Source of the DNA: Chitinophaga oryzae
GTDB lineage: Bacteria > Bacteroidota > Bacteroidia > Chitinophagales > Chitinophagaceae
Assembly: GCF_012516375.2 (NCBI RefSeq)
Contig: NZ_CP051204.2
Coordinates: 1,302,001-1,366,000 of the forward strand
Direction of reading: 5' to 3'
DNA: 64,000 nucleotides
Below the pieces are notes generated by a model that saw only the letters and a list, made by a program, of their open reading frames with translations, had not been told where the DNA came from and made no database searches. Position numbers and translations under genes: made by a program. Shown piece by piece: positions 46,063 through 54,297 of the stretch (its first letter is position 1; the number at the start of each line of letters is the position of its first letter).

Positions 46063-47050
46063 TTTCTCTGGCTTTCGCTTCCCCGTCGGCGATCATGTTC
46101 CTGATGGCGCGGTTAATGAATTCCAGCCCGCCCATCCCGGCCGTTACAGGCGCATCCGGCCTGATCACGTGCAGGTTCAGTATTTTCTTTCCCCTGAAAG
46201 GGGCCGCTTCCGGTATATCAAAACACTGTTGAATGGTATCCGGGGGGACACCGGCGGCCTGCAGTCTGCGTTGAATCGCATCCAGGTAGCGGAGCGAGTG
46301 GTTGTACACCACGGGAACGGCAATGTCTCCTTCGGACATATTGATGGTGCCCCAGTCCATGGTACGTTCCAGTACGTCCACCAGGTTTTTGAACTGCATA
46401 GGGTATTCTTCCTGTGCTACCGGCGTGTGCAATACAACGTAGATATCCGTGGCGCCGCGGTCTATGGCAAGTTTTACAGGAGCGTACAAAGGACCGCCGC
46501 CGTCTGTAAGTTGCTGCAGCGGTTGGCCTTCCCCGGTAATATCTATGGGCGGCATAAATGCCGGTTGCATAAAAGAGGCTACCATGGCGTCGCGCAGCAT
46601 GTGTACATCGCTCAGTCTTTTTGTCGTATAACCGTTGCCGTTATACTCCCGGTTGGAGAAATAAATGTTGCTTCCTGTTTGCAGGCTCCTGGTGGCGATA
46701 TACAGTTCGCGGGGAGCGGCCATCAGCTGGCGGTAGCGTTCTTCCGTAACGATGGCGTTGATCTTGTGCAGCAGGGGAATAATGTTGTACAGTGACAGCT
46801 GATTGTTGGCCAGCCGCTGGATAGCGTGGTTGGTGGAAAAGAAATCCTGTGTGACATTGGTGGTAAAGATCTTTTCTGCCAGTGCTGCGTCGTCGATAGC
46901 TGTCAGCAGGGCGATCAGTGAGCCGGTGCTGGTACCGCAAATGATGTCGAATGACTTGTCCGGGTAATGTTGCTGAAGATATCTGACCACTCCTATGGCA
47001 AAGGCGCAACGGGCGCCGCCTCCTCCCAATACTAATGCTGTTTTCGTCAT
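46028..47050 (-). CDS. patatin-like phospholipase
   Basis: Patatin-family lipid acyl hydrolases use a Ser-Asp dyad. The 340 residues show the oxyanion loop GGGGARCAFAIGV, nucleophile Ser in CGTSTGSLIALL and Asp in LTDGGGPLYAPVKLA. No signal peptide is present, so it is probably cytoplasmic. The last residues (ITNYELRITN) are a translation of the TACGAAT repeat array, meaning the repeat insertion created the present C-terminus and stop. Whether native residues were lost cannot be told. Confidence 0.87.
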   Translation of the reverse strand: MTKTALVLGGGGARCAFAIGVVRYLQQHYPDKSFDIICGTSTGSLIALLTAIDDAALAEKIFTTNVTQDFFSTNHAIQRLANNQLSLYNIIPLLHKINAIVTEERYRQLMAAPRELYIATRSLQTGSNIYFSNREYNGNGYTTKRLSDVHMLRDAMVASFMQPAFMPPIDITGEGQPLQQLTDGGGPLYAPVKLAIDRGATDIYVVLHTPVAQEEYPMQFKNLVDVLERTMDWGTINMSEGDIAVPVVYNHSLRYLDAIQRRLQAAGVPPDTIQQCFDIPEAAPFRGKKILNLHVIRPDAPVTAGMGGLEFINRAIRNMIADGEAKARETITNYELRITN

Positions 47051-47214
47051 GATAGATTTTTCAAGAATGATGTTCGGTTAGTACTGCAAAAGCGGGCAAG
47101 GAGTTATGAAATGACGATCGGGGTCATCTCCCAAATTACAAAATCCGGGTAAAAAAAAGTCAGGCCGGCGGTGCGGTCCTGATGGGGTGTCAAAATAAGT
47201 GGCAGGCAGGGTGG

Positions 47215-47781
47215 TTAAAATATGAGTTGTTGTAACTGGTTTTCCCAGTTATGACGCTGTAATTCATGGAATTTCAGCTGTTCGAGATGGTGTTCCGTAT
47301 GATAGGCGGTGAAATACAACATTTCCCGCATGGTGATTTTGCCGAGCAGGGGATGTGGCAGGCGATACTTATCAAGATCGCTTTCAGACCATTTCCCGAG
47401 ATTTTCCAGCAGTCTTTCCTTTTGTTTGAGAAAAGCCTGTATGAGTACGGGGCGCTGGGCGCTATAGATAACGCCGGGCAGATAAGTAAGGGTAGACTTG
47501 GCGCCGTGGGCCAGCACCTGGCGGTAGTCTTCCACCAGTGTTGAATAAGAGCGGGAGGGCTGCCGGCTGGCGCCGAAGTAGCGCAGCAGTATTTTCGGAT
47601 AGCCCATGGCGGTAGCTACCGGCCGGGACGATTTGATGAGATGTTGAAGTTGTTGTCCGGCGGACCATTTGCCATAAGGCGTGGCGGTAAAGCGTTGATC
47701 CGGTAATGTCTGTACGAAATCAACAAAATGATCGAAACTGCTATTTATCTGAGAATGGATCTCATGCTGGTTCAGGTACAT
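47215..47781 (-). CDS. DinB-family protein
   Basis: DinB-like proteins are four-helix bundles with a metal-binding His triad; many are thiol-dependent transferases, others have no known function. The 188 residues show the first His in AGQQLQHLIKSS and the C-terminal pair in YHTEHHLEQLKFHEL, matching the triad. Cytoplasmic, transcribed alone. The substrate is unknown. Confidence 0.82.
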   Translation of the reverse strand: MYLNQHEIHSQINSSFDHFVDFVQTLPDQRFTATPYGKWSAGQQLQHLIKSSRPVATAMGYPKILLRYFGASRQPSRSYSTLVEDYRQVLAHGAKSTLTYLPGVIYSAQRPVLIQAFLKQKERLLENLGKWSESDLDKYRLPHPLLGKITMREMLYFTAYHTEHHLEQLKFHELQRHNWENQLQQLIF

Positions 47782-47806
47782 AGGAAATGATTTAGAGGGT
47801 GCATAA

Positions 47807-47882
47807 ACACAAAACCGGACGCTTCAAACTAAACTGTAACCCGGGCCATTTGCATTCTCCCTGAAGTTACGCCGGTTTTGTG
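47807..47882 (-). terminator. possible hairpin after the 69-residue gene
   Basis: An 11-bp repeat (CACAAAACCGG and its complement) brackets a 50-55-nt loop between the 69-residue gene and dinB. The long loop makes terminator function doubtful. Confidence 0.3.
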
Positions 47883-47978
47883 ACCTATCCAATAAAATGA
47901 CAGATATAAAGAATATTAATATTATCTTTTCAGGTAGCCGGCTCGATAATTTGATCATTTCTCCCTGTAAAAGTTTAA

Positions 47979-48188
47979 TTATTCCAGTATTTCACACTGA
48001 AAACCTTGTTTCTGTACAAAATCGATAATAATATTTTCTGCTACCTGGAGGTTACCAATCCTGAGCACCTTATCGCAGTCGTCGAGGTCCACATGGCAGC
48101 TGGCTACCTCGAAGCTGGTGGTAATGGCCTGTATCATGGCCTGTTTTTCCTGGTGACTTCCAATATTGGTTTTGAAGATGCCTATCAT
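47979..48188 (-). CDS. conserved small protein of the sigma-factor operon
   Basis: A 69-residue protein without signal or membrane segment: MIGIFKTNIGSHQEKQAMIQ, VDLDDCDKVLRI and a final CEILE. The strand-helix-strand pattern resembles a ferredoxin-like (HMA-type) fold, but no CxxC metal site is present. It is the last gene of a three-gene minus-strand group with the sigma factor and a two-helix membrane protein (20 bp upstream). No function is known to me. Confidence 0.65.
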   Translation of the reverse strand: MIGIFKTNIGSHQEKQAMIQAITTSFEVASCHVDLDDCDKVLRIGNLQVAENIIIDFVQKQGFQCEILE

Positions 48189-48208
48189 AGCGGAATGATT
48201 TAGGTGGG

Positions 48209-48604
48209 TTATACTTCTTTGTTGTCCCGGTTACCTTCGCCGGGATTGTCTTTCGGTTGGGTGAATTCTTCTTCGCGCCAGTCAAACCGGCGGGGATCGC
48301 AGTAGTTACGGAAGCGTTGCCGCATTTTCTCCCGTTGTTCGGGTGTCATGTTCGCCAGTTTTTCTTTCCATTCCTTGCGCTGGCGCCCCCATTTGCCGCC
48401 GCCGCCGGCCCATCCGGGTTTGCCATGCCAGCCAAACAGCAGCTTACCCAGTACGAGCAGGCCGAGGGCTTGCCAGTAAGAGATAACGGGGCCGTGGAAA
48501 AGTTCAGGTATCAGGTTGTTCCACAACACTTGGGTGAGCAGGATCACGAGGGCAAAGAAGGTGATGCCTAACAAAGCCAATCCTATTTTTTTGATGGGTC
48601 GCAT
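48209..48604 (-). CDS. two-helix membrane protein of the sigma-factor operon
   Basis: The 131 residues have two membrane segments (GLALLGITFFALVILLTQVL and WQALGLLVLGKLLFG), a Gly/Trp/Lys-rich linker, and a cytoplasmic helix with MTPEQREKMRQRF and DPRRFDWR. It starts 17 bp after the sigma-factor stop. Proteins like this often follow ECF sigma genes in Bacteroidota; a role in controlling the sigma factor is an inference, since no canonical anti-sigma motif is seen. Confidence 0.7.
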   Translation of the reverse strand: MRPIKKIGLALLGITFFALVILLTQVLWNNLIPELFHGPVISYWQALGLLVLGKLLFGWHGKPGWAGGGGKWGRQRKEWKEKLANMTPEQREKMRQRFRNYCDPRRFDWREEEFTQPKDNPGEGNRDNKEV

Positions 48605-48621
48605 ATCTTGAATAATTTGAT

Positions 48622-49182
48622 TTAGTTATTAAATAGTTCCTGGTAAAGTTCCATCAGCCGTTCCCGCAGGTACAGTACTGCGTAGCGTTTCCTGGACAGC
48701 AGCGTATTCACGCCGACGCCTGTTTCTTCGCTCATTTCTTTAAAGGACTTCCCTTCCAGTTCATGCTGCAGGAAAACCTGTTTCTGTTCCGGCGGGAGCT
48801 CGTCGATAGCTTGTGTAATAGCTTCCGATATGATTTTCCGTGTCAGCGGGGTGTCGGCCTGTAAGTTTTCATCAGCAAGGATTTCCGGCAGGAAAAGGAC
48901 TTCCTCTCCTTCAATTTCGTGCGTAAAGTCGGTGAAAGGTGTTTCTTTTTTCTTGCGGAACCAGTCGGTGATACGGTTGCGCGTCACAGCAAACAGCCAT
49001 CCGGTGATGGAGTCTATCTGGCTGCCCAGGCGCAGGTATTCGGTAAATTGATACAGTACGTCCTGCAATATGTCCTCCGCATCCGACGCGTTGTTAACAC
49101 GCTGCCGGATGAAGTGCAGTAAACGCTTGCGTTCCTGCTTTACCGTAGCCTGTATGCGGTCGTTTTGCTCTTGGGCCATCAT
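48622..49182 (-). CDS. ECF-type RNA polymerase sigma factor
   Basis: About 186 residues from MMAQEQND. Region 2 reads DAEDILQDVLYQF and GWLFAVTRNRITDWFR (-10 recognition and core binding). Region 4 has the helix-turn-helix ELPPEQKQVFLQHELEGKSF and VGVNTLLSRKRYAVLYLRER. No region 3 is present, as expected for ECF factors. Starts at 49209 or 49179 are also possible. It leads a three-gene group with a two-helix membrane protein and a 69-residue protein. Confidence 0.88.
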   Translation of the reverse strand: MMAQEQNDRIQATVKQERKRLLHFIRQRVNNASDAEDILQDVLYQFTEYLRLGSQIDSITGWLFAVTRNRITDWFRKKKETPFTDFTHEIEGEEVLFLPEILADENLQADTPLTRKIISEAITQAIDELPPEQKQVFLQHELEGKSFKEMSEETGVGVNTLLSRKRYAVLYLRERLMELYQELFNN

Positions 49183-49303
49183 GCTGTTTGTGAGGAGCAA
49201 CTGTTTCATCGTAATAAGGGAGACGAAACAGGGAAATCGATATTTTATTTTTCGGAAAAAAAATATCAGGGGGCAACAAAACCGTTATCCATGGCGGTTA
49301 TCC

Positions 49304-49933
49304 TCAGCTTTTCACCATCACGATGTATTTTTCCCTGAAGCTTTCTTCCGGAAAAATCTCGTAAAGCTCCAGCAGCCGCGGTTTCACGCCGCTTTCGGAG
49401 ATTTCCTGCGCCAGGTCGCCGCCTTTCAGGCAGATCAGCCCCTTTTCGAACTGCTTGCCGGACACGGCCGATTTCTTCAGCAGGGGTTTGCTCCACCGCC
49501 AGAGGTCGGCCAGTGGGGCTACCGCCCTTGATACGACGATATCGAATTTACGGTTTTTAATTTCTTCTGCGCGGGTATGCGCGCTGGTAACGTTTTTCAG
49601 GCCAAGCGCTTCGGAAATGCCCTGTACTACCTTGATTTTTTTGCCGATGGAGTCTACCAGGTGGAACTGTACTTCCGGGAAAAAGATGGCCAGCGGGATA
49701 CCCGGGAAACCACCTCCCGTACCCAGGTCCAGTATCTGGGTGCCCGGCTGGAAATCTGCGATGGCCGCTATGCTCAGGGAGTGCAGCACATGCCGCTCAT
49801 ACAGGGAATCAATGTCTTTCCGGGAAATAACGTTGATTTTCCCGTTCCATTCCTCATATAATCCTTTCAGGGCTTCCAACTGTTGCAATTGTGCAGGCGT
49901 AAAATCGCTGAAGTACTTTAAAACAATTTCCAT
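49304..49933 (-). CDS. rsmG: 16S rRNA (guanine(527)-N7)-methyltransferase
   Basis: RsmG methylates G527 of 16S rRNA with SAM. The 209 residues show the family start (LYEEWNGKINVISRKDID), the SAM-binding ILDLGTGGGFPGIPLAI, the acidic VDSIGKKIKVV and the VVSRAVAPLADLWRW segment. A 35-bp octamer-type inverted repeat with a terminator inside lies immediately upstream of its start, separating it from the glycosyltransferase gene. Confidence 0.94.
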   Translation of the reverse strand: MEIVLKYFSDFTPAQLQQLEALKGLYEEWNGKINVISRKDIDSLYERHVLHSLSIAAIADFQPGTQILDLGTGGGFPGIPLAIFFPEVQFHLVDSIGKKIKVVQGISEALGLKNVTSAHTRAEEIKNRKFDIVVSRAVAPLADLWRWSKPLLKKSAVSGKQFEKGLICLKGGDLAQEISESGVKPRLLELYEIFPEESFREKYIVMVKS

Positions 49934-49950
49934 GGCGCAAAAGTAAAATC

Positions 49951-50109
49951 ATTTAGGGATTTTCTGATTTACGATTTTTTGATTTCCAGAGATAAAAAAG
50001 CGAAGACCAACAAAATTCAAAATAAAAAGCCCCAAGCGGGTAAGGCTTCGGGCTCCGTTTCTATCAGTTAATAAAATCAAAAAAATCGTAAATCAGAAAA
50101 TCCCTAAAT
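49951..50109. repeat. octamer-type inverted repeat around a terminator
   Basis: The arm at 49951-49985 (units such as GATTTTCT and GATTTACG) is the reverse complement of 50074-50109 except for a single T/A length difference. The region between contains the glycosyltransferase terminator. The right arm ends 4 bp from the glycosyltransferase stop. Confidence 0.85.
50018..50054 (-). terminator. terminator of the glycosyltransferase gene
   Basis: On the minus strand AGCCCGAAGC-CTTACCC-GCTTGGGGCT forms a 10-bp stem with one mismatch, followed by TTTTTATTTTG. It lies about 60 bp after the gene's stop, within the octamer inverted repeat. Confidence 0.8.
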
Positions 50110-50113
50110 GGTA

Positions 50114-51250
50114 TTACCATTTGTTTTTAGACCTGAACATCAGTGCCGGTGTGAAAATGATGTAATACAGCACCATGAAAATATCCATCAGCCAGCTGAG
50201 CTTGAAAAGATCGCTCTCGTCGAGCCGGCGCATGGCCGAGTAGGTGATAACGGACTGTATGAGCACTTTGGCCGCGAAGATACCCAGTACATACCACAGG
50301 ATAGGCGGCGGGAAAAACAGCGCGAAGACCAGGGCCGGATAAAACAGGAAATGCGTCAGGGAAAACAGGCCCAGTACAAACTTATGTCCGAACCGGTAGT
50401 GTTTGCCGGTAGACATATGCCTGGTCTTTTGCCTGAACCAGCTTTTCCAGCTTAGCTTCGGCTCTGAATAGGTAAAGGCCTGCTTGTCGATCACCACCCC
50501 TACGTTTTTACGGTTGGCGGCGGAATTGACGAACAGGTCATCGTCACCGCTGGCCAGGTGCTGGTGGCTGGTGAAACCCTTATGCCGGAAAAACAGTTCC
50601 CTTTTGTAAGCCAGGTTGCGGCCCACCCCCATATAGGGCATGCCGCTCATGGCAAAAGAAAGATGTTGCATGGCGCTGAAGAAGGTCTCGTACCGGATCA
50701 CTTTATTCAGGAATCCCGGTTTTTTATGATAGGCGCCGTAACCCAGCACAATTTCCTTGTCGTTTTCAAACCCCTGGCTCATCAGTGTCAGCCAGTAGGT
50801 ACTGCCCGGTTTGCAGTCGGCGTCGGTCAGCAGTACGTTGTCGTACTGGGCGCCTTTCAGGCCGATAGACAGCGGATATTTTTTCCCGGGGATGAATTTA
50901 GCGGCCTGTTTGATTTCAATATGCCGGTAATGCGGATAACCCGGCTCTATGGAGCGGAGATAATATTTGGTATCGTCTTCAGAGTTATCGTTGACCACTA
51001 TTACCTCATATTCCGGTTTATGGTGCACATGATAACGCTGCTGCAATACGCCCGGCAGGTTTTTCTGCAGGTTAAGTTCTTCATCCTTGGCGCAGATGAT
51101 CACGGAAAAAGGGCCGCCAGGCGCCTGGTCCAGGTCAAACTTACGACGATAAAAAGCTACCCGGGAAAAGACAAACAGGTAATAGATCGTCTGAATTCCT
51201 GCTACGGTAGCGAAAAAGTATAAGGCAATTTCACCCAGATTGTCAAGCAT
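50114..51250 (-). CDS. membrane glycosyltransferase, family 2
   Basis: A 378-residue processive-type GT2. One N-terminal membrane helix (IALYFFATVAGIQTIYYLFV) precedes the GT-A domain (FSVIICAKDEELNLQKNL, VIVVNDNSEDDT, the DxD-like LLTDADCKPGS). ASGDDDLFV carries the later acidic motif, and RQKTRHMSTG replaces the Q/RxxRW motif. Two or three C-terminal helices follow. The acceptor sugar is unknown; surface polysaccharide or glycolipid synthesis is likely. It diverges from tgt. Confidence 0.85.
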   Translation of the reverse strand: MLDNLGEIALYFFATVAGIQTIYYLFVFSRVAFYRRKFDLDQAPGGPFSVIICAKDEELNLQKNLPGVLQQRYHVHHKPEYEVIVVNDNSEDDTKYYLRSIEPGYPHYRHIEIKQAAKFIPGKKYPLSIGLKGAQYDNVLLTDADCKPGSTYWLTLMSQGFENDKEIVLGYGAYHKKPGFLNKVIRYETFFSAMQHLSFAMSGMPYMGVGRNLAYKRELFFRHKGFTSHQHLASGDDDLFVNSAANRKNVGVVIDKQAFTYSEPKLSWKSWFRQKTRHMSTGKHYRFGHKFVLGLFSLTHFLFYPALVFALFFPPPILWYVLGIFAAKVLIQSVITYSAMRRLDESDLFKLSWLMDIFMVLYYIIFTPALMFRSKNKW

Positions 51251-51298
51251 AATGCTGGCAAAAATATAATATTTTTATTATCTGTAAAATAATAAAAA

Positions 51299-51425
51299 AA
51301 TTTACGGATTTTGAGATTTAGGGATTTACGGATTTTGGGAGTAGACCATATTTTCAATTTTTAAATCAATAAACAAAATCCCCATCCCCAATCCGTAAAT
51401 CTCAAAATCCGTAAATCCCAAAATC
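51299..51425. repeat. octamer-type inverted repeat upstream of tgt
   Basis: Units of 8 bp (GATTTTGA, GATTTAGG, GATTTACG, GATTTTGG) at 51306-51339 face their complements at 51384-51425. A 20-bp stretch (51301-51320 and 51396-51415) pairs perfectly. A further single-sided octamer run (AAATAACC, AGATAACA, AAATGCCC) follows at 51433-51462. Confidence 0.85.
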
Positions 51426-51494
51426 AATACGGTCAAATAACCAGATAACAAAATGCCCAAATAATCCGATCTTTGCACGCTGAAATTAAGAGCC

Positions 51495-52625
51495 GTGAAT
51501 TTTGAACTGATATCTACAGATAGTGGCAGTAATGCCAGGGCGGGCAAAATTACCACCGCCCATGGTACCATAGAAACGCCGATTTTTATGCCGGTAGGCA
51601 CAGTGGGCAGCGTGAAAGCCGTTACCCAGGAACAGGTGCGCGATGATGTACAGGCACAGATTATTCTGGGCAATACCTATCATCTTTACCTGCGCCCGGG
51701 ACTGGAAGTATTGTCACTGGCCGGCGGCCTGCATAAATTCAACGGATGGGAGCGCCCCATCCTGACCGACAGCGGCGGATACCAGGTGTTCTCCCTTGCG
51801 GCCAACCGCAAAATCAAGGAGGAAGGGGTGGTATTCCAGTCCCATATCGACGGCTCCAAACACCTGTTTACCCCGGAAAATGTGATGGACATCCAGCGGA
51901 CCATCGGCGCTGATATTATTATGGCGTTCGACGAATGCCCGCCATACCCGTCAGAATACCGTTACGCCCGTAAATCCATGGACCTGACGCACCGCTGGCT
52001 GGACCGCTGTATACAAAGACTTAAAGATACCCGGCCCGCTTACGGCCACGAACAGACGCTGTTCCCCATTGTGCAGGGCAGCACCTATAAAGACCTGCGG
52101 AAGGCCTCCGCGGAATATATCGCCTCCCGCGGCGCCGCAGGCAACGCCATTGGCGGACTGAGCGTAGGGGAACCGGAAAATGAGATGTATGAGATGTGCG
52201 GACTGGTGACCGAAATCCTGCCCAAAGACAAACCCCGCTATCTCATGGGCGTGGGCACCCCCTGGAATATCCTGGAAAATATCGCTCTCGGCGTGGATAT
52301 GTTCGACTGTGTGATGCCTACCCGTAACGGCCGTAACGGCATGCTCTTTACCTGGAACGGCGTGATCAACATCCGCAATAAGAAATGGGCGACCGATTTC
52401 AATCCTATCGACGCCAACAGCGAATGTTTCGCCACCCGTGACTACTCCCGGGCCTACCTGCGCCACCTGTTTGTAGCCGGCGAAATTTTAGGCATGACAT
52501 TGGCTAGCATTCACAACCTCGCTTTTTACCTGGAGCTGGTAAAAGAAGCCCGCCGCCAGATCCTGGCCGGTACTTTTGCTGCCTGGAAAACGGGAATGGT
52601 GCAGCAACTGAAAACGCGGCTGTAA
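51495..52625 (+). CDS. tgt: queuine/preQ1 tRNA-guanine transglycosylase with altered zinc site
   Basis: Tgt exchanges guanine 34 of GUN-anticodon tRNAs for preQ1. The 376 residues carry the catalytic Asp in LTDSGGYQVFSL and the nucleophile in DMFDCVMPTRNGRNGM. GGLSVGEP and QGSTYKDLR line the substrate pocket. The usual zinc motif C-x-C-x2-C reads S-E-C-F-A-T here (52419-52436), with the last ligand His kept in ASIHNLAF, so two of four ligands are missing. The start is GTG (MNFELIST). queE of the same pathway is in the window; lptG follows after 38 bp. Confidence 0.93.
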   Translation: MNFELISTDSGSNARAGKITTAHGTIETPIFMPVGTVGSVKAVTQEQVRDDVQAQIILGNTYHLYLRPGLEVLSLAGGLHKFNGWERPILTDSGGYQVFSLAANRKIKEEGVVFQSHIDGSKHLFTPENVMDIQRTIGADIIMAFDECPPYPSEYRYARKSMDLTHRWLDRCIQRLKDTRPAYGHEQTLFPIVQGSTYKDLRKASAEYIASRGAAGNAIGGLSVGEPENEMYEMCGLVTEILPKDKPRYLMGVGTPWNILENIALGVDMFDCVMPTRNGRNGMLFTWNGVINIRNKKWATDFNPIDANSECFATRDYSRAYLRHLFVAGEILGMTLASIHNLAFYLELVKEARRQILAGTFAAWKTGMVQQLKTRL

Positions 52626-52650
52626 AAGTTCAGACTATAAAATAAACTAA

Positions 52651-52658
52651 TATCTTTG
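52651..52658 (+). promoter_or_regulatory. -7 promoter box directly before lptG
   Basis: TATCTTTG, an exact TAnnTTTG match, ends only 5 bp before the lptG ATG. If used, the transcript would start at or near the start codon (leaderless or nearly so). Confidence 0.45.
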
Positions 52659-52663
52659 GGCTC

Positions 52664-53743
52664 ATGACTAAAATCGACTGGTACATTTTACGCAAGCTCA
52701 TTGGAACGTTTATTTATTCCCTGATGATATTGCTGGTCATTTCCGTAGTGATCGATATTACAGAGAAAATAGATGATTTCATAAAGTACAACATATCCCT
52801 GCATGATGTGATTGTGGATTATTACTTCGGTTTTATCCCGCACATCGCTGCGTTGCTGTTCCCCCTGTTTATATTCATCTCCGTTATTTTCTTTACCTCC
52901 AAAATGGCGTACCGCTCGGAGATTATCGCTATCCTGAGCGCCGGCGTAAGCTTCCGCCGTTTCCTGCGCCCTTACTGGGTAGGCGCGATCCTCTTTGGCG
53001 GTATCCTCTGGCTGGCCAACTATTGGGTGGTGCCCAACGCCAACCGTATCCGCACCACTTTTGAAAATACGCGTATCCGCACACCGGACAGCCAGCAGTC
53101 GCAGTACGACCGCTCCAGCCGCATCGACAGTTTTACCTACGTATCCTTCGGGACCTACGATCCCAACTATAAAAGTGGCAGCAATTTCACCCTGTCAAAA
53201 GTGGATAAGCAGCTGATGTCCGTCAAGCTGCGGGCTGACCGCATCTCCTGGGACTCCACCAAAAAGGCATGGCGGCTGGACTATGTGTCTGTAAGGCATA
53301 TGGACGGGCTGCACGAAAAATGGTACAGCCGCCAGGATTCCATCCTCAAAATAGCGCTGGACCCCAAAGACCTGATAGAGGTGAAAAACCTGCAGGAAGC
53401 TATGACCACGCCCGATCTGCGCAGGTATATCCGGCGGGAGGCCATCCGTGGCTCTGAAGGCCTCAATACCTACTGGGTAGAGTATTACCGCAGGACCTCC
53501 GCCGCTGCTGCAGTGGTGATCCTGACCCTCATCGGGGGAATCATCGCCGCCAAAAAGGTGAGAGGAGGCAGTGGGCTGCACCTCGCCGTGGGTATCGTTA
53601 TCAGCGCCAGCTACATTATTCTCATGCAGTTTACCACCGTATTCAGCACCAAGGCAGACCTGAACCCCCTCGTGGCCGTGTGGATACCCAACGTGCTTTT
53701 CGGTGCACTGGCCTTCTACCTGTACCGCCGCGCGCCGAAATGA
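52664..53743 (+). CDS. LptF/LptG-family lipopolysaccharide export permease
   Basis: LptF and LptG are the inner-membrane parts of the LptB2FG transporter that extracts LPS toward the outer membrane. The 359 residues show six membrane helices (three near residues 12-120, three in the last 90 residues: AAAAVVILTLIGGIIA onward) around a periplasmic beta-jellyroll domain. The N-terminal signature IDWYILRKLIGTFIYSLM is typical. Sequence does not tell LptF from LptG. It follows tgt, a common pairing in this phylum. Confidence 0.9.
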   Translation: MTKIDWYILRKLIGTFIYSLMILLVISVVIDITEKIDDFIKYNISLHDVIVDYYFGFIPHIAALLFPLFIFISVIFFTSKMAYRSEIIAILSAGVSFRRFLRPYWVGAILFGGILWLANYWVVPNANRIRTTFENTRIRTPDSQQSQYDRSSRIDSFTYVSFGTYDPNYKSGSNFTLSKVDKQLMSVKLRADRISWDSTKKAWRLDYVSVRHMDGLHEKWYSRQDSILKIALDPKDLIEVKNLQEAMTTPDLRRYIRREAIRGSEGLNTYWVEYYRRTSAAAAVVILTLIGGIIAAKKVRGGSGLHLAVGIVISASYIILMQFTTVFSTKADLNPLVAVWIPNVLFGALAFYLYRRAPK

Positions 53744-54297
53744 TGCCCTGTTCGTTCCGTGCCCGGTTCGCGTGGCTGACGCCCCGGGCTGCGTTGTTTT
53801 TCATGTTTTTCCTTTTGTAATGCATAATGGAAGGGTGTTTCCGGTGGAAGCCGCCGGTTTCCATCCCGGCCGGGTGCCTTTCTGTCCCTGTATATCCCGC
53901 TGAAAATGCCGTCTTTTTTTATCAGGCGTGAAAAAAAGCCCATTTATTTCCAACCTCTTTTTATAACGGTCGCCCATTCTGGCCGGGTAAACAAAAATTG
54001 TCCGATCTGATAAATAAAAATGAAATTTTAAGCGGCATGCTTTCAATATTTTCAATTCGTTCTGAAAAAATTTACATTTCTTTAACGTCGATTCCGTGTG
54101 GTTTATTTTTTATCTATAAATGATTGATTTGTAATATTATTACATGGTTTCATGCAGGGGTATTCTCCCTGTATGCTACGGGTATTTTGCTTATTAAATT
54201 GACATTAAATACTGCTAAATGGTGGTAACTTCGTTAACAAATCATTACTTTTGACAATTGATCGATTTTGTTTCATTTTATAAACAATAGCAGTAAA
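53744..54297. promoter_or_regulatory. 554-bp intergenic region before the citrate synthase gene
   Basis: No convincing gene or RNA is seen. It becomes AT-rich toward the right, with a 13-bp palindrome (GTAATATTATTAC, 54131-54143) that may be an operator. A -7 box TACTTTTG at 54246-54253 lies 45 bp before the ATG at 54298. The left part is GC-rich with TG- and CC-rich stretches and only weak inverted repeats. Confidence 0.5.

Noticed and set aside
54268..54297. Citrate synthase start at ATG 54268
   Set aside because: It lies about 15 bp after the -7 box and adds residues not expected in the family; ATG 54298 fits better.
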